DNA from: Phycisphaeraceae bacterium
GTDB taxonomy: Bacteria; Planctomycetota; Phycisphaerae; Phycisphaerales; UBA1924
Direction: 5' to 3'
Length of the DNA stretch: 64,000 nt
Assembly: GCA_020639155.1 (NCBI GenBank)
Contig: JACKHF010000001.1
Coordinates: 1,302,001 to 1,366,000 of the forward strand
The notes beneath the pieces were generated by a model, which ran no database searches, had not been told where the DNA came from, and was given only the letters and a program-made list of their open reading frames with translations. This document shows, one piece after another, positions 1-9,800 of the stretch. Position numbers and translations under genes: made by a program. Numbering within the stretch: position 1 is the stretch's first letter; each line of letters opens with the position of its first letter.

Positions 1-2
1 GT

Positions 3-779
3 CAGAGAAGATCTCCACTCCTCCAGCAGGACATTGTGGAACCTTGGAATCAACAGGCGATCGAGGTATCGAGCGCACATCTCTTTCTCTCGCCCATTGA
101 GGTGCAGGGTGTTTGGGTTTATGCTGAACAGGACGCAACACGCGGGTGGCTGATGCTGCACGACGGTGTCGGTTCCGGCAATACCGATATCGATTCCGCG
201 GATGAAGCGGACGTTGCGCTCGTTGCCCGTGGCGAGTATAAATGGGCGGGTGCGTGGGACCAGTTCGATCAGTTTACAAGTCCGATGGATGCCGAAGAAG
301 CGGGGCGTGTCGGTGCAGCCTTTGGGTTCCAGACGGGCGGCTCTACAGTGGGCTCGCAGGATATCGATGCGCTGTACTTTATCTTTGATGCTATGTATCA
401 GGGATCAGGCTGGAACTTGTTCGGTCAAGTTGCTGTTGCAACGATCGATCAGACAAACGCTTCCGATCTTGTGGAGTTTACTGCCGAGTTCCAGGCGGGT
501 ATGTACCTTTCACAGTCAACCGAGATCTTCGGTCGATTCGATTCAATCTTCCCGGATGACGCACGTCCAAATCACGATCCGACAACAATTCTGACGTTTG
601 GCATCAACGAGTATCTGATTCCGGATGATCCGCAGGCACTCAAGCTCTCGTTTGATGTGCAATGGCTTTTCCAGGATCCCGTGGGTAGTGGAACACCAGG
701 GTCAACCCTCACGGGCGTGCTTCCCAGTGTGGACGCGGGCGAAGTTGTCTTCAAAGGGCAGATCCAGGCTCGGTATTGA
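3..779 (+). CDS. Outer-membrane porin, C-terminal part (5' truncated)
   Basis: The reading frame is already open at base 3, so the gene starts before the window; 258 residues are visible. The visible part alternates aromatic and polar residues in the way of beta-barrel strands (for example YFIFDAMYQ and FTAEFQAGMYL) and ends in an aromatic residue (QIQARY), a common outer-membrane barrel C-terminus. The style resembles the phosphate-selective porin O/P family of planctomycetes, which form diffusion channels in the outer membrane. The family assignment is inference from pattern only, since the N-terminal half is missing. A hairpin terminator follows about 30 bases after the stop. Confidence 0.65.
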   Translation, partial: QRRSPLLQQDIVEPWNQQAIEVSSAHLFLSPIEVQGVWVYAEQDATRGWLMLHDGVGSGNTDIDSADEADVALVARGEYKWAGAWDQFDQFTSPMDAEEAGRVGAAFGFQTGGSTVGSQDIDALYFIFDAMYQGSGWNLFGQVAVATIDQTNASDLVEFTAEFQAGMYLSQSTEIFGRFDSIFPDDARPNHDPTTILTFGINEYLIPDDPQALKLSFDVQWLFQDPVGSGTPGSTLTGVLPSVDAGEVVFKGQIQARY

Positions 780-809
780 TACGCTGCGCATAACCAGATG
801 AAACTGATT

Positions 810-831
810 GCTCGCATATCGCGAGCTTTTT
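810..831 (+). terminator. Rho-independent terminator after porin gene
   Basis: A 6-bp perfect stem GCTCGC/GCGAGC (810-815 with 821-826) closes a 5-base loop and is followed directly by five T. It sits 31 bases after the porin stop. The next start codon is only 17 bases beyond it, leaving little room for a separate promoter. Confidence 0.65.
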
Positions 832-847
832 GTGCGAATGATACAGC

Positions 848-1336
848 ATGAACACGACGAAGCAGGCATCGTTTGATCTTCCTGTTGCCCATCGGTACTT
901 TGGTGTTGAGTGCAACAACGCTGCGTGGGATCTGATCGAGCAGGATGATCGTACCGGCGAAGAGACCGATCGCATGATTGCGCTAGCGCATGCTTCGGCT
1001 TTTCATTGGCAGCACATTGGCACACCGACGCATGCTGTTCGAGGGTTGGTGCTCGTTGTGACTGCATATATCAAGGCTGAGTTGAGCGAGTGTGCGATGC
1101 ATTATGCCCATCGAATGCTCAGTGCATCAGGGCAGATTGCTGATACTATGAGCAGCTTTGATACCGCGTGTGTGCACGGTGCAGCGATGTGCGCGAATCA
1201 TCTTGCTGGTGATGTTGAAGAAACAGCCAGACATCGGTCAATTGCGATGGATGCGCACGGACGATGTGACGCCGATGAAAAGAACGTGCTTAGTGTTTGC
1301 TACGGATTGCATGAAAAAACCGGCAAAAATCCATGA
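848..1336 (+). CDS. Conserved helical protein of unknown function
   Basis: A 162-residue, apparently soluble protein with no signal peptide or membrane segment. The pattern CNNAAWDL, DRTGEETDRM, AHASAFHWQHIGTP and later YAHRML resembles a widespread family of TPR-like helical proteins of unknown function with the signature AHAS-x-HW-x-x-(V/I)GT. That resemblance is from memory and not searched. It is mostly alpha-helical with several conserved His and Trp residues. The start ATG lies 17 bases after the upstream terminator with no clear Shine-Dalgarno sequence, so expression may depend on readthrough or a promoter inside the porin gene. It converges on the next gene. Confidence 0.55.
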   Translation: MNTTKQASFDLPVAHRYFGVECNNAAWDLIEQDDRTGEETDRMIALAHASAFHWQHIGTPTHAVRGLVLVVTAYIKAELSECAMHYAHRMLSASGQIADTMSSFDTACVHGAAMCANHLAGDVEETARHRSIAMDAHGRCDADEKNVLSVCYGLHEKTGKNP

Positions 1337-1353
1337 TTTAAGCCGGTCTCTTT
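1313..1353 (-). terminator. Bidirectional terminator between convergent genes
   Basis: Arms ACCGGC (1319-1324) and GCCGGT (1342-1347) pair, with an inner AAAT/ATTT pairing in the loop. On the minus strand the stem is followed by an uninterrupted run of T (A-run at 1314-1319 on the plus strand), so it should terminate the SnoaL-like gene strongly. On the plus strand it is followed by CTCTTT and may terminate the upstream gene weakly. Confidence 0.55.
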
Positions 1354-1375
1354 GTCTTGGAATCGAGTCGGTATA

Positions 1376-1921
1376 TCAGAACCGATACATGAACTCTTCG
1401 GCAACAACCTTGCCGTTCTTTACGTTGTACACACCAACCTCGGTCATGGTCATGCGCTGACCCGTTGACTTTGTGGTTGTATCAATTGTGTAGCGGATGC
1501 CGAACCCGGTGGCGCCAACATACGGACCGTCAACTTCCAGTGAGTGGACGATGTGATCGTCCATCCATGCCTGGGATTTCTCGCGAAGCGCTCTCATGCC
1601 TGTCCACGACATCGCAACTCCTGCGCCCTCGGTCGAAACGACATTGCGATGGAAGTGCTTCTTCCAGATGGCATCGTCGCCAGCTTGTGCCTTGATCATC
1701 TCGACAACATCTGCGCCGATCTCGGCTGGTGTTGCTCCCTTGCCGGTTTTGACCGGTTTCGGCTTTGCGACAGCTTTGCGAGATGCCTTCTTTTTCGTTG
1801 TTGTCTTCTTCGTCGCTGATTTCTTTGCAGTCGCCTTCTTCGCTACTGTCTTTTTCGCAGCAACTTTCTTTGCAGTTGTCTTCTTCGCAGTCGGTTTCTT
1901 TGTGGTGGTTTTTTTCGCCAT
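1376..1921 (-). CDS. SnoaL/NTF2-like protein with lysine-rich histone H1-like N-terminal tail
   Basis: A 181-residue protein of two unlike parts. Residues 2 to about 60 are repeats of the A-K-K-x type (AKKTTTKK, TAKKVAAKK and similar), like the C-terminal tail of eukaryotic histone H1 and of bacterial nucleoid proteins. Residues about 65-181 look like a SnoaL/NTF2 fold, with IWKKHFHRNVVS, MRALREKSQAW, and a C-terminal strand GKVVAEEFMYRF typical of SnoaL-like proteins. The start MAKK was chosen because AGGA lies 8 bases upstream; an in-frame ATG three codons earlier is possible. DNA binding by the tail is likely from composition; the ligand of the SnoaL-like domain is unknown. A terminator follows at once. 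Confidence 0.7.
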   Translation of the reverse strand: MAKKTTTKKPTAKKTTAKKVAAKKTVAKKATAKKSATKKTTTKKKASRKAVAKPKPVKTGKGATPAEIGADVVEMIKAQAGDDAIWKKHFHRNVVSTEGAGVAMSWTGMRALREKSQAWMDDHIVHSLEVDGPYVGATGFGIRYTIDTTTKSTGQRMTMTEVGVYNVKNGKVVAEEFMYRF

Positions 1922-2048
1922 GTCGAGCATCCTGTGTGGTTGACCGTGTGTTTGCGCTGCGGCGTGCAGCGCAAAACGATATTCCCCAGACATGCCCGCG
2001 GGCGCGAAGATCGTGCCATGAACAGCGTGTCGGGAAACATCGAACCTG

Positions 2049-2864
2049 CTACTGCGGCAATGACGCGACCACGCTTGCGACCTCGGCGAGCACATCCATG
2101 GCCAGATTCAGATCCCATCGCTGATGGTTTCGATCTCCGGTTGTGTTGGAAATGACACGCACCTCAACAGCTGAAACGCGGAGCCAGTGAGCGGCCAGGA
2201 CAACCGCGGCCCCCTCCATTGCTTCGCACGCTGCGCCCGAGTATTGAGCCCGGGTGGACGCGAGTTCGTCGGTCCCAGCACAGATCGACACGGTTGCGAC
2301 GGGAGCTGACACTGCACAGGAGATCATGCTGTCGGGCTGGGCTGATCGCTCGACAAGTTGGTCGAGAAGTGCCTTGCTGGCATTTGGATCGTGCGGTGCA
2401 GCCTCGATGGTGTGGGGCGGGCTTTGTTTGTTGTGGGGGTCCTCGATGCCGAACCCAAGTTCAGACATGGGTATGAAACGATCCGGAGCTTGCACTCCTT
2501 CGTCCGCGAAAAGGCATTGTGATGAAACAACAACGGTCCCGATGTCAAGGCTGGGAGCCCCGTCTGGTCCAGACAGGGCACCTGCGATACCGAGACTGAT
2601 GACCCGGGCGTGTCCATACTCGTTGAGGGCCCGAAAGGTAAGCAATCCAGCCTGCGTCTTTCCAACACCGCACCGCATGAGATCCCACTGATGACTGCCG
2701 CTGGTGCTCCGCGAGACTTCGCCGATCTTCGGCGAATCGGGGTTGAATCCGAGGACTGGAGCGACTGCCTCCCACTCCTTTGGAGCAGCAACGACCACGA
2801 GCCCATGCCTAGAAGGCAGTTGAGAGGAGACGATTGCGTCAGGCTGGGTATCTTGGTGCTGCAT
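2049..2864 (-). CDS. mqnB: Futalosine hydrolase (menaquinone biosynthesis)
   Basis: A 271-residue protein of the purine/uridine nucleoside phosphorylase fold. N-terminal LVVVAAPKEWEAV carries the Glu that begins these enzymes. Next comes SLGIAGAL with the DIG..V.SS motif, then CEAMEGAAVVLAAHWL, which binds the nucleoside, and the distinctive ISNTTGDRNHQRWDLNLA that separates MqnB from MTA/SAH nucleosidase. MqnB cleaves futalosine to hypoxanthine and dehypoxanthinyl futalosine in the cytoplasm, an early step of the futalosine route to menaquinone. The other mqn genes are not in the window. Menaquinone fits with the cytochrome c maturation genes at 18.9-21.9 kb. The alternative, a generic MTA/SAH nucleosidase, is less likely. 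Confidence 0.85.
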   Translation of the reverse strand: MQHQDTQPDAIVSSQLPSRHGLVVVAAPKEWEAVAPVLGFNPDSPKIGEVSRSTSGSHQWDLMRCGVGKTQAGLLTFRALNEYGHARVISLGIAGALSGPDGAPSLDIGTVVVSSQCLFADEGVQAPDRFIPMSELGFGIEDPHNKQSPPHTIEAAPHDPNASKALLDQLVERSAQPDSMISCAVSAPVATVSICAGTDELASTRAQYSGAACEAMEGAAVVLAAHWLRVSAVEVRVISNTTGDRNHQRWDLNLAMDVLAEVASVVASLPQ

Positions 2865-3189
2865 GAGGAGAGGATATCAGGACGTCCGGATCTTCGGCTT
2901 GTGATTGGGATTTCTGTTGAAATGGGGGAGTTCTCGACAAAGATCAGGTTCTGAGGCAATCAATGGAAGCACAACCGCGTTTGTGTGGTTGGTGAGAGTG
3001 GAAGATCGGCTGTTCGGTGCCGATGTGGGGCAGGTCAGGCGTTGCTGAAGAAACAATGGTACTGTGGATGGGTTCCGAACATCTACAGGAGCCTCCTCAT
3101 CGAAACCGGAACAGTTTGAGCTTCACACGACGATAATCTCTGCCTCGCCAGACTTGTTGTGGCGCAGCACACTGGATCAAGTTCGGGAT
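2865..3189. other. Divergent intergenic region, mqnB / adaptor gene
   Basis: About 325 bases between two diverging genes, so it must hold promoters for both. I see no strong -35/-10 pair, hairpin or repeat. An in-frame GTG at 3064 extends the downstream adaptor by 42 residues, but the extension has no family character. Confidence 0.4.
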
Positions 3190-5085
3190 ATGGCACATAT
3201 GGCAGCACAGAAACTTCACACATATCTGGATCGCACATCTGCCCGGCGTGGGGGCGCGATGGCGTTGGTCGTTACGCTCATCGTCGTTGGTTTACTCGCG
3301 GCTGCTGGGTACTTTGCGATGCGGTCCGGCGGTGATTCCATTGATGTTGCAGCACGGCGAGATCTTGCGACTGCGTCCAACAGATCGTTCGATATCAACA
3401 CTGTCGCGTCGGGCACCATCGAGACCCGGAATCGTGTTGAGATTCGTTCTCGCGTTGAAGCGAGGTCAACCATCTCATACATCATTGACGAGGGAACGCT
3501 GGTCAAGCCCGGCGATGTACTGCTGCGCCTGAACACCGAAACGATCGAGCAGGAGATCGCGTCGCAGGAACTTGAGGTGGCCAACGCGGTCGCAGCGAAG
3601 GTGAATGCTGAGAACGATCTGAAGAATCAGGTCGATCAGAACGAGTCGAATCTTCGCAAAGCGAACCTGAAGGTGGACCTTGCTGAACTCGCTCTTGCTC
3701 AATGGGAGGAAGAAGACAAGAAGGAGATCATCCGACTGGATCAGGCCTATGCCAGCGCAGAGCGCAATCTGAACCGACTGATCGAGAAGGTGGATGAGAG
3801 CCGGGTGCTGACCGAGAAGGGATATTACAGCGTTGATCGGCTTCAGCTCGACGAGATCGAACTGGAGGAAGCCAAGGCCAAGATCAAAACGGCTGAACTG
3901 GATCGCCAGATCTACAACGAATATCGCCGTGCAACGAGCAAGGCTCAGGCCGAGTCAGACCTGACAGAAGCGAAGGCAGAGCGCGAACGCCAGAAACGTT
4001 CGGATGAGAACACACTCGAATCGAGGCAGGCAACGCTCGACAACAGGATCGATCAGCTTCGTATCCGCGATGAGCGTCTTGCCAAGCTTCGCTCACAGCT
4101 TGAGATGTGCGAGGTGCGTGCGCCGAACGACGGTCTCGTTGTGTACGCGACAAGTCTCGGTGAGAACAACGGTCGTGGCGGCAACAACGACACGCCACTC
4201 CAAGTCGGTACAGAGGTTCGATACAACGAACTGATCATGATCATTCCGGATACCGGTGAGATGCGTGCTCGCGTGAAGGTGAACGAAGCGCTTTCGGGGA
4301 AAGTGCAGCGAGGCCAGCACGCCACGATCACGGTCAATGCGCTCGGCAAGCAAGTGTTTACCGGTGTGGTGGACTCGATCGGCGTGCTGGCGGAGGGTGG
4401 CGGATGGCGTGACCCAAATCGCCGTGAGTATACAGTCTTTGTGACGATCACCAGCGGAAACGTTGGCGCTTTGAAGCCTTCCATGCGCTGCGACGCGGAC
4501 ATCCAGCTTGGTCAGGTTTCAGATGCGCTGACGGTGCCCGTTCCTGCCGTTTTTACGGATGGGCCAGTGCGCTATGTGTACGCACTGGACGGCGAGGAGA
4601 TAAAGCGGATTCCGGTCAAGGTCGGGAAACGTTCAAACACCTATGCCGAGATCCTTGCTGGCATAGAGAATGGGGCGAGAGTGCTCGTCCGCAAGCCAGA
4701 CACCGGTGAGGTGGAGGAAGCGGCATGGGATGCAGCGCAACTGCAGCTCGTTGGGCTGAGCGTCGACGACCAAGGTAACCCGATTGATGAGTCCATGCGC
4801 ATGATGCCAGCCATGATGGAAACAAGTGAGGGTGGCGGGATCATGGGTTCCGGCGGTCGCACGGCACCCAATATGAATGGCGGAATGAACGGAAACCGCG
4901 GGAATATGCCCAGACAGAACCGCAATGGCGAGCGGGGCGGAGATCGTCAGGGCAATCGTGACGGGAATCAGCCAGCTCCGGAACGCTCTGAAAACGGAAC
5001 ATCTGAGACCCCCGTTAAAGCCACGTCAGAGAGTACATCTGCTTCCGAAACAACGACCACAGCAAAGCCCGAAGCAAACCGTTAA
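3190..5085 (+). CDS. HlyD/MacA-type periplasmic adaptor with Gly/Asn-rich C-terminal tail
   Basis: About 631 residues from the ATG chosen here. One N-terminal membrane anchor (about residues 24-43) is followed by a lipoyl-like half-motif (VEARSTISYIIDEGTLVKPGDVLLRL), a very long alpha-helical hairpin rich in Glu and Lys, the second lipoyl half (CEVRAPNDGLVVYA) and a beta-barrel domain (MRARVKVNEALSGKVQRGQ). These are the parts of adaptors that bridge an inner-membrane pump and an outer-membrane channel. The last 100 residues are Gly/Asn/Arg-rich and low complexity, which is unusual. No ABC or RND pump follows directly, since a terminator comes next. Later ATG codons (3199) or a GTG at 3064 are alternative starts. 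Confidence 0.8.
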   Translation: MAHMAAQKLHTYLDRTSARRGGAMALVVTLIVVGLLAAAGYFAMRSGGDSIDVAARRDLATASNRSFDINTVASGTIETRNRVEIRSRVEARSTISYIIDEGTLVKPGDVLLRLNTETIEQEIASQELEVANAVAAKVNAENDLKNQVDQNESNLRKANLKVDLAELALAQWEEEDKKEIIRLDQAYASAERNLNRLIEKVDESRVLTEKGYYSVDRLQLDEIELEEAKAKIKTAELDRQIYNEYRRATSKAQAESDLTEAKAERERQKRSDENTLESRQATLDNRIDQLRIRDERLAKLRSQLEMCEVRAPNDGLVVYATSLGENNGRGGNNDTPLQVGTEVRYNELIMIIPDTGEMRARVKVNEALSGKVQRGQHATITVNALGKQVFTGVVDSIGVLAEGGGWRDPNRREYTVFVTITSGNVGALKPSMRCDADIQLGQVSDALTVPVPAVFTDGPVRYVYALDGEEIKRIPVKVGKRSNTYAEILAGIENGARVLVRKPDTGEVEEAAWDAAQLQLVGLSVDDQGNPIDESMRMMPAMMETSEGGGIMGSGGRTAPNMNGGMNGNRGNMPRQNRNGERGGDRQGNRDGNQPAPERSENGTSETPVKATSESTSASETTTTAKPEANR

Positions 5086-5117
5086 GACGACATCCGTTTT
5101 TCCGGACGATTACTTTG

Positions 5118-5150
5118 AAGCCCGTGCAGCAGTTGCGCGGGCTTTTCGTT
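5118..5150 (+). terminator. Rho-independent terminator between the two adaptor genes
   Basis: A 10-bp stem AAGCCCGTGC (5118-5127) pairs with GCGCGGGCTT (5135-5144), including one T-G wobble, around a 7-base loop, and is followed by TTTTCGTTT. It lies 33 bases after the stop of the first adaptor. It argues that the second adaptor and RND pump have their own promoter and that their real start is downstream of here. Confidence 0.7.
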
Positions 5151-5305
5151 TGGGAATCATGCGAAATTCAATGCCATGGGCAGACGGCACATCGATCACG
5201 CGCAACAATGCAGGGTTTTCCGCGCAGCGCGAGCTGCCGATACGCCACATTCGCATGGCTGCGATGGTTCAGCCGCAAGCTCTGCGAATCCAGGAACCAG
5301 TACAC

Positions 5306-6859
5306 ATGGGTGTTGCATCGACGAAAGAGGCGCAGCACGGACCCCGGTCCGAGCGTGCTGATGTACCTGCGAACAACACGAGTGCATATGCATCTCAGGC
5401 AAACGTGACGACGAAGCCGCACGCTGGCGTGCAGACGGTTGTGCAGTCCGGCGAACGGAGCAGGCCGATCGCGCTGATCACACGATCAGTAGTTGGGTGT
5501 GTGGTGCTGGGTGCTGCTATGGCGGCAGCGCAGATGCTTGTTGCGACCAAGCCACCCCCGGAAAAAAAACCGGTGGAGGAGAGCACATACTCCGTGGTTG
5601 CGATTGAAGCACCGCAGTTTGTTGTTGCGCAGCGATTCGACGGGTACGGCACGGTTCGTGCCATGGCTGATTCTGACGTGACCGCCGAGGTGAAGGGTGT
5701 TGTGATCGATCGACCCGTGCGTGTTGAAGAGGGATCTGCTATTGCGCAGGGACAGCGCATTGTCCTGCTCGACGCGTCAGATTACCAACAACAGTTGCTT
5801 GGTGCGCAGCAGCGGGTGGCATCTCTGGAGGCGCAGATCGAGTCACTCGACATCCAGCAGGAGAGCCTGAAGAAGCAGATCGAACTGACATCAGAACAGA
5901 CCGAACTTGCGCGGAACGACTACAACCGGGAACTTGAAGCCCGCGAGCAGGGAGCGCACAACGACATCGATGTTGAGCAAACGCTTTCGTCATTGATCCG
6001 TCATCAGCGTGATCTTGAGATTCTAAAGGTACAACTGGCAGGCATCGAGCCGAGCAGAAAATCGCTGCAGGCACAGGTTAACTCTGCAAAGGCAGATGTT
6101 GCGCTCGCACAGAAGAACGTGGACCGGACAGAGATCTCAGCACCAATTGGTGGCACGCTGCAGATGGTTAACGCCCGTGTCGGCGAGCAGTTGATGCCCG
6201 GCACGCTCGTTGCGAGGATTGTTGATCTCTCGCGTGTGGAGGTGCCGGTACGACTCCCAATGAGTGCCCGCAACCTTGTGCATCCTGGGGATGCGATTGA
6301 GATCGTAACAGGTGCCTGGGTAGGTGCGTTTGTCGAGACACGGTGGAACGCCACGATCGCGCGTATATCGCCGGAGGTTGACACCCAGACACGCACGATC
6401 ATTGCCTACGTTGTGGTTGATCAGGACCATGCCAACGGGGCCGGTGTGTCGGACAAGCCGGTGCTGCTGCCGGGACAGTTTGTTGAAACAACGGTTGTCA
6501 GTTCTTCAAGCCAGCAGCGCGTTGTCATCCCGCGCACCTCTGTCGACAACGATCATGTGTTCGTCGCAGATGAGAAGGGACAGGTGTCCAGGCGATCGGT
6601 GCGCATCGCGTTCACCGTGGATGCGAAGGAACTGCCGAGTCTGCTCGAGAATATCCCCGAGACCGAGCACCACATCACCCAGTGGGCAGTGCTGGATTCG
6701 GGTGTTGAACCGGGCGAGCGTGTGATCTTGTCGAACCTGTCACAGATGGTGCCGGGAACGTATGTCAACACGTCGATCGGTGGCGAGATCCATTTCGCTG
6801 AGCATCCGCAGGTGCCTGCTGAGCCAACGGATGAATCCACTGCGGGAGGCGCATCATGA
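5306..6859 (+). CDS. RND efflux periplasmic adaptor (membrane fusion protein)
   Basis: Adaptor of the HlyD/AcrA type, about 517 residues from the start chosen here. A membrane anchor (RSVVGCVVLGAAMAAAQM) is followed by the first lipoyl half (DVTAEVKGVVIDRPVRVEEG), a coiled-coil hairpin of about 150 residues rich in Gln/Glu, the second lipoyl half (DRTEISAPIGGTLQMVNARV) and a barrel domain (VEVPVRLPMSARNLVHPGDAI). The frame is open back to 4925 inside the previous gene. I chose ATG 5306 because it lies past the terminator and has AGGA 10 bases upstream; ATG 5159 is the main alternative. It overlaps the RND pump by four bases (ATGA), so the two are translationally coupled. Confidence 0.82.
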   Translation: MGVASTKEAQHGPRSERADVPANNTSAYASQANVTTKPHAGVQTVVQSGERSRPIALITRSVVGCVVLGAAMAAAQMLVATKPPPEKKPVEESTYSVVAIEAPQFVVAQRFDGYGTVRAMADSDVTAEVKGVVIDRPVRVEEGSAIAQGQRIVLLDASDYQQQLLGAQQRVASLEAQIESLDIQQESLKKQIELTSEQTELARNDYNRELEAREQGAHNDIDVEQTLSSLIRHQRDLEILKVQLAGIEPSRKSLQAQVNSAKADVALAQKNVDRTEISAPIGGTLQMVNARVGEQLMPGTLVARIVDLSRVEVPVRLPMSARNLVHPGDAIEIVTGAWVGAFVETRWNATIARISPEVDTQTRTIIAYVVVDQDHANGAGVSDKPVLLPGQFVETTVVSSSSQQRVVIPRTSVDNDHVFVADEKGQVSRRSVRIAFTVDAKELPSLLENIPETEHHITQWAVLDSGVEPGERVILSNLSQMVPGTYVNTSIGGEIHFAEHPQVPAEPTDESTAGGAS

Positions 6860-9800
6860 GTCTTGCCCGGTTTGGTGTTCAGCGCCCGGTTGTCGCGAAT
6901 CTCACGATGTTCGCTCTTCTGCTTGGCGGACTTGTGTTTGGCGTGGGACTTCGCCGTGAGTTTTTTCCTGAGATCAACTCGGACATGGTGACCGTCACAG
7001 CGCCGTATCCGGGTGCGTCGCCGGATGAGGTAGAGAGCGCGCTCGCGGTCAAGATTGAAGACGCGCTGAAGGATGTCGACGACATCAAGGAGATCCGCAC
7101 GACCGCAGCAGAGGGTCTTGCGTCGATCACCGTCGAGTTCCTCCCCGGCACAGACATTGACGAGCGCCTGTTCGAGATCAAACGGATTGTTGATGCGCTG
7201 CAGGATCTGCCGGAAGAAGCCGAGCGGATCGTTGTGACGAAGATCGAGCCGAATCTTCCAACGATCAATCTGCTGGTGACCAGCGAGGACGACTGGACGC
7301 AGGAATCAGAGCAAGTGCAACGCGCGCAGAAGCGGGCGCTCAAGGATGCGATCAACTCGATCCGCGATGATCTTGAGTCGCTGCCGGACATGGGCACGCT
7401 GGTGCGCAACGGCGCTCGGACGGACGAGATTCGCGTGCGCGTGCATCCTGATGCGCTGCAGGAGCACGGGCTCGACATCCCCGAGGTTGCTGCGCGAATT
7501 CGCCAGAGCATGATCGATCTGCCCGCTGGTGCGGTGCGCACACCCACAGAGACGATCAACATCCGCACGATCGGCGCCGACGATCGTGTGAGCGAGGTTC
7601 GTGACATTGTGGTGAAGTCGTCGCCGGGCGGGCAGGTTCTGCGCCTGCACGAGATCGCCGACATCGATGATGACTTTGTTGATCAGGACCTGTACTACCG
7701 GTCGAATGGCAAACCTGCGATGGGTCTGATGGTACTGAAGAAGGGCGATCAGGACATCGTGCAGATTGCAGAGATGGTCAAGGCCTACATCGCGGGGCGC
7801 AATGGCGATGAGTTCAAGCCGAGTTTCCTCGACACGATGAGTGCCCAGTCGGGCAAACCATCGCCCCGCATGCAGGCATACCAACTGGGACAGTCGCGTG
7901 CCGAGGTTCCGCTGCCGGGCATGCTGAGCTACGACACGGACCTTGCCCGATTTGTTGTCGGGCGCTTGAACCTGCTGACACGCAATGCGATCTGGGGCGC
8001 GGCGCTGGTGTTCCTGACGCTGATGTTGTTCCTCAGTTGGCGCGCCAGTTTCTGGGTGCTCGTCGGATTGATTGTGTCGATGGCTGCGACGTTGATGGTC
8101 ATGCACTTCATCGGGCAGACGCTGAATCTTCTGACGATGTTCGGATTGATCATCGTGCTGGGTCTGCTTGTGGACGATGCAATTGTCGTTGCCGAGAACA
8201 TCGCATCGCGCCACGAGTCCGGCGAATCGCCGTTGCAAGCGGCGATCAAAGGGACCGAGCAGGTCGGCTGGCCCGTTGTTGCGACGGTTGTCACCTCGGT
8301 TGTTGCGTTCCTTCCGTTCACAGTGATCACGGGTCGATTCGGAGACATGATCGGTGTGCTGCCGGTTGTCGTCGCATGCGCATTGCTCGTGTCGCTGGGC
8401 GAGAGTCTATTCATCCTGCCCGTGCACATGGGGCACAGCCTTGAGACGATGGACCGCAGACGCGCTCGTGGCAAGCACTCCCGGCTTGACAGGATCGAGA
8501 TGCGCATGGACGCGGTGCGGGCTTCGTTCTTTCAGAAGCTGTTGATCCCGACATATGAGAAGCTGTTGCGATGGTGCTTACGAGCACGGTATCTCACGCT
8601 GGCAATTGCTGCTGCGACACTGGTGTTCTCGCTCGGGCTTGTTGGTGGCGGGCGTGTGAAGTTCACCATGATGGAGACCAACGATTCCGAGACAGTAAAC
8701 ATCTCGCTGCGCATGGCTGTTGGAACACCGGTGACAGTCACAGACAGCATGATTCGCAGGATCGAGCGGATCGCTGGTTCCATGCCTGAGGTGTCCTCGA
8801 TCTCGACATCGGTTGGCGCGGTTGGCGCGATGGACATGGAGTCGGTGGATGTGGCAACACACATCGGCCAGGTTGTGCTTGAGCTTGTGCCCATCGAGCA
8901 GCGTGATCGCACGAGCGTGCAGGTGCGATCGGACATTCGATCGCAGCTCGGCGTGCTGGCGGGTGTGCGCGAGCTTCGTCTTGAAGAGATCCAAGGAGGT
9001 CCGGACGGGCCGCCAATTACCTTGTCTGTTGTTGGTGAAGATGAGGAATCCATCAAGCTGGTTGTTGAGGACATGAAACGCAGACTCAACGAGTTTGCGG
9101 GCGTGCGCGATATATCGGATGATTCGGACGCTGGCGCACGCGAGCTGCGCATCAGCCTGCTGCCCGGTGCCAATGAGCTCGGGTTTACGACGGAGAATGT
9201 TGCTCGGCAGATCCGTGGTGCGGTGTTCGGGCTTGAAGCACACACATTCCCGGGCGATCGTGAGAGTGTCGATGTGCGCGTGACGCTGCCCGATGAGCAG
9301 CGCAGGAGCCTTGCTGAGATTGAGCGTTCGTACGTGCGGAGCCCCGCGGGAGATCTTGTGCCGCTCGCCGAGATCGCGTCTCTCTCCCGATCGCAGGCGT
9401 ATGCGACGATCCGTCGGCTCGACGGCAAGCGTGTTGTGACTGTGACCGCGGACATCGACGACAACGCCGATGTGAAACCCGAGCAGGTGATGGCCGAGCT
9501 TCGCCCGCAGTACGCTGAAGCGATCGCGAACGTGCGTGGTGTCAGCATCGTCGAGCGCGGGAAACAGAAAGACTTTATTGATGCGATGAGTTCGCTGCCG
9601 ATCGGTATGCTCATTGCGTGCGTGCTGATCTATGTCGTGCTCGCGTGGCTGTTCCAAAGCTATCTTCAGCCGATCATTGTCATGACAGCGATTCCGTTCG
9701 CGATCATCGGTGTGGTGTGGGGGCACCTGCTGATGGGATACACCATGACGTTCCTGTCGCTGGTTGGTTTCATGGCGCTCTCGGGAATTGTTGTGAACGA

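Noticed and set aside
1596..1943. Plus-strand frame encoding a run of Phe/Val/Ala that looks like membrane helices
   Set aside because: It is the complement of the lysine-repeat tail (AAG/AAA read backwards gives CTT/TTT), so the hydrophobicity is an artefact.
2324..2959. 211-codon minus-strand frame overlapping mqnB in another frame
   Set aside because: mqnB in the correct frame has complete family motifs; this is a shadow.
4925..5305. Upstream extension of the second adaptor gene
   Set aside because: It overlaps the first adaptor's tail and crosses a terminator hairpin, and its translation has no adaptor features.
7306..8238. 310-codon minus-strand frame inside the RND gene
   Set aside because: Same reason: shadow of the pump's coding strand with no family character.
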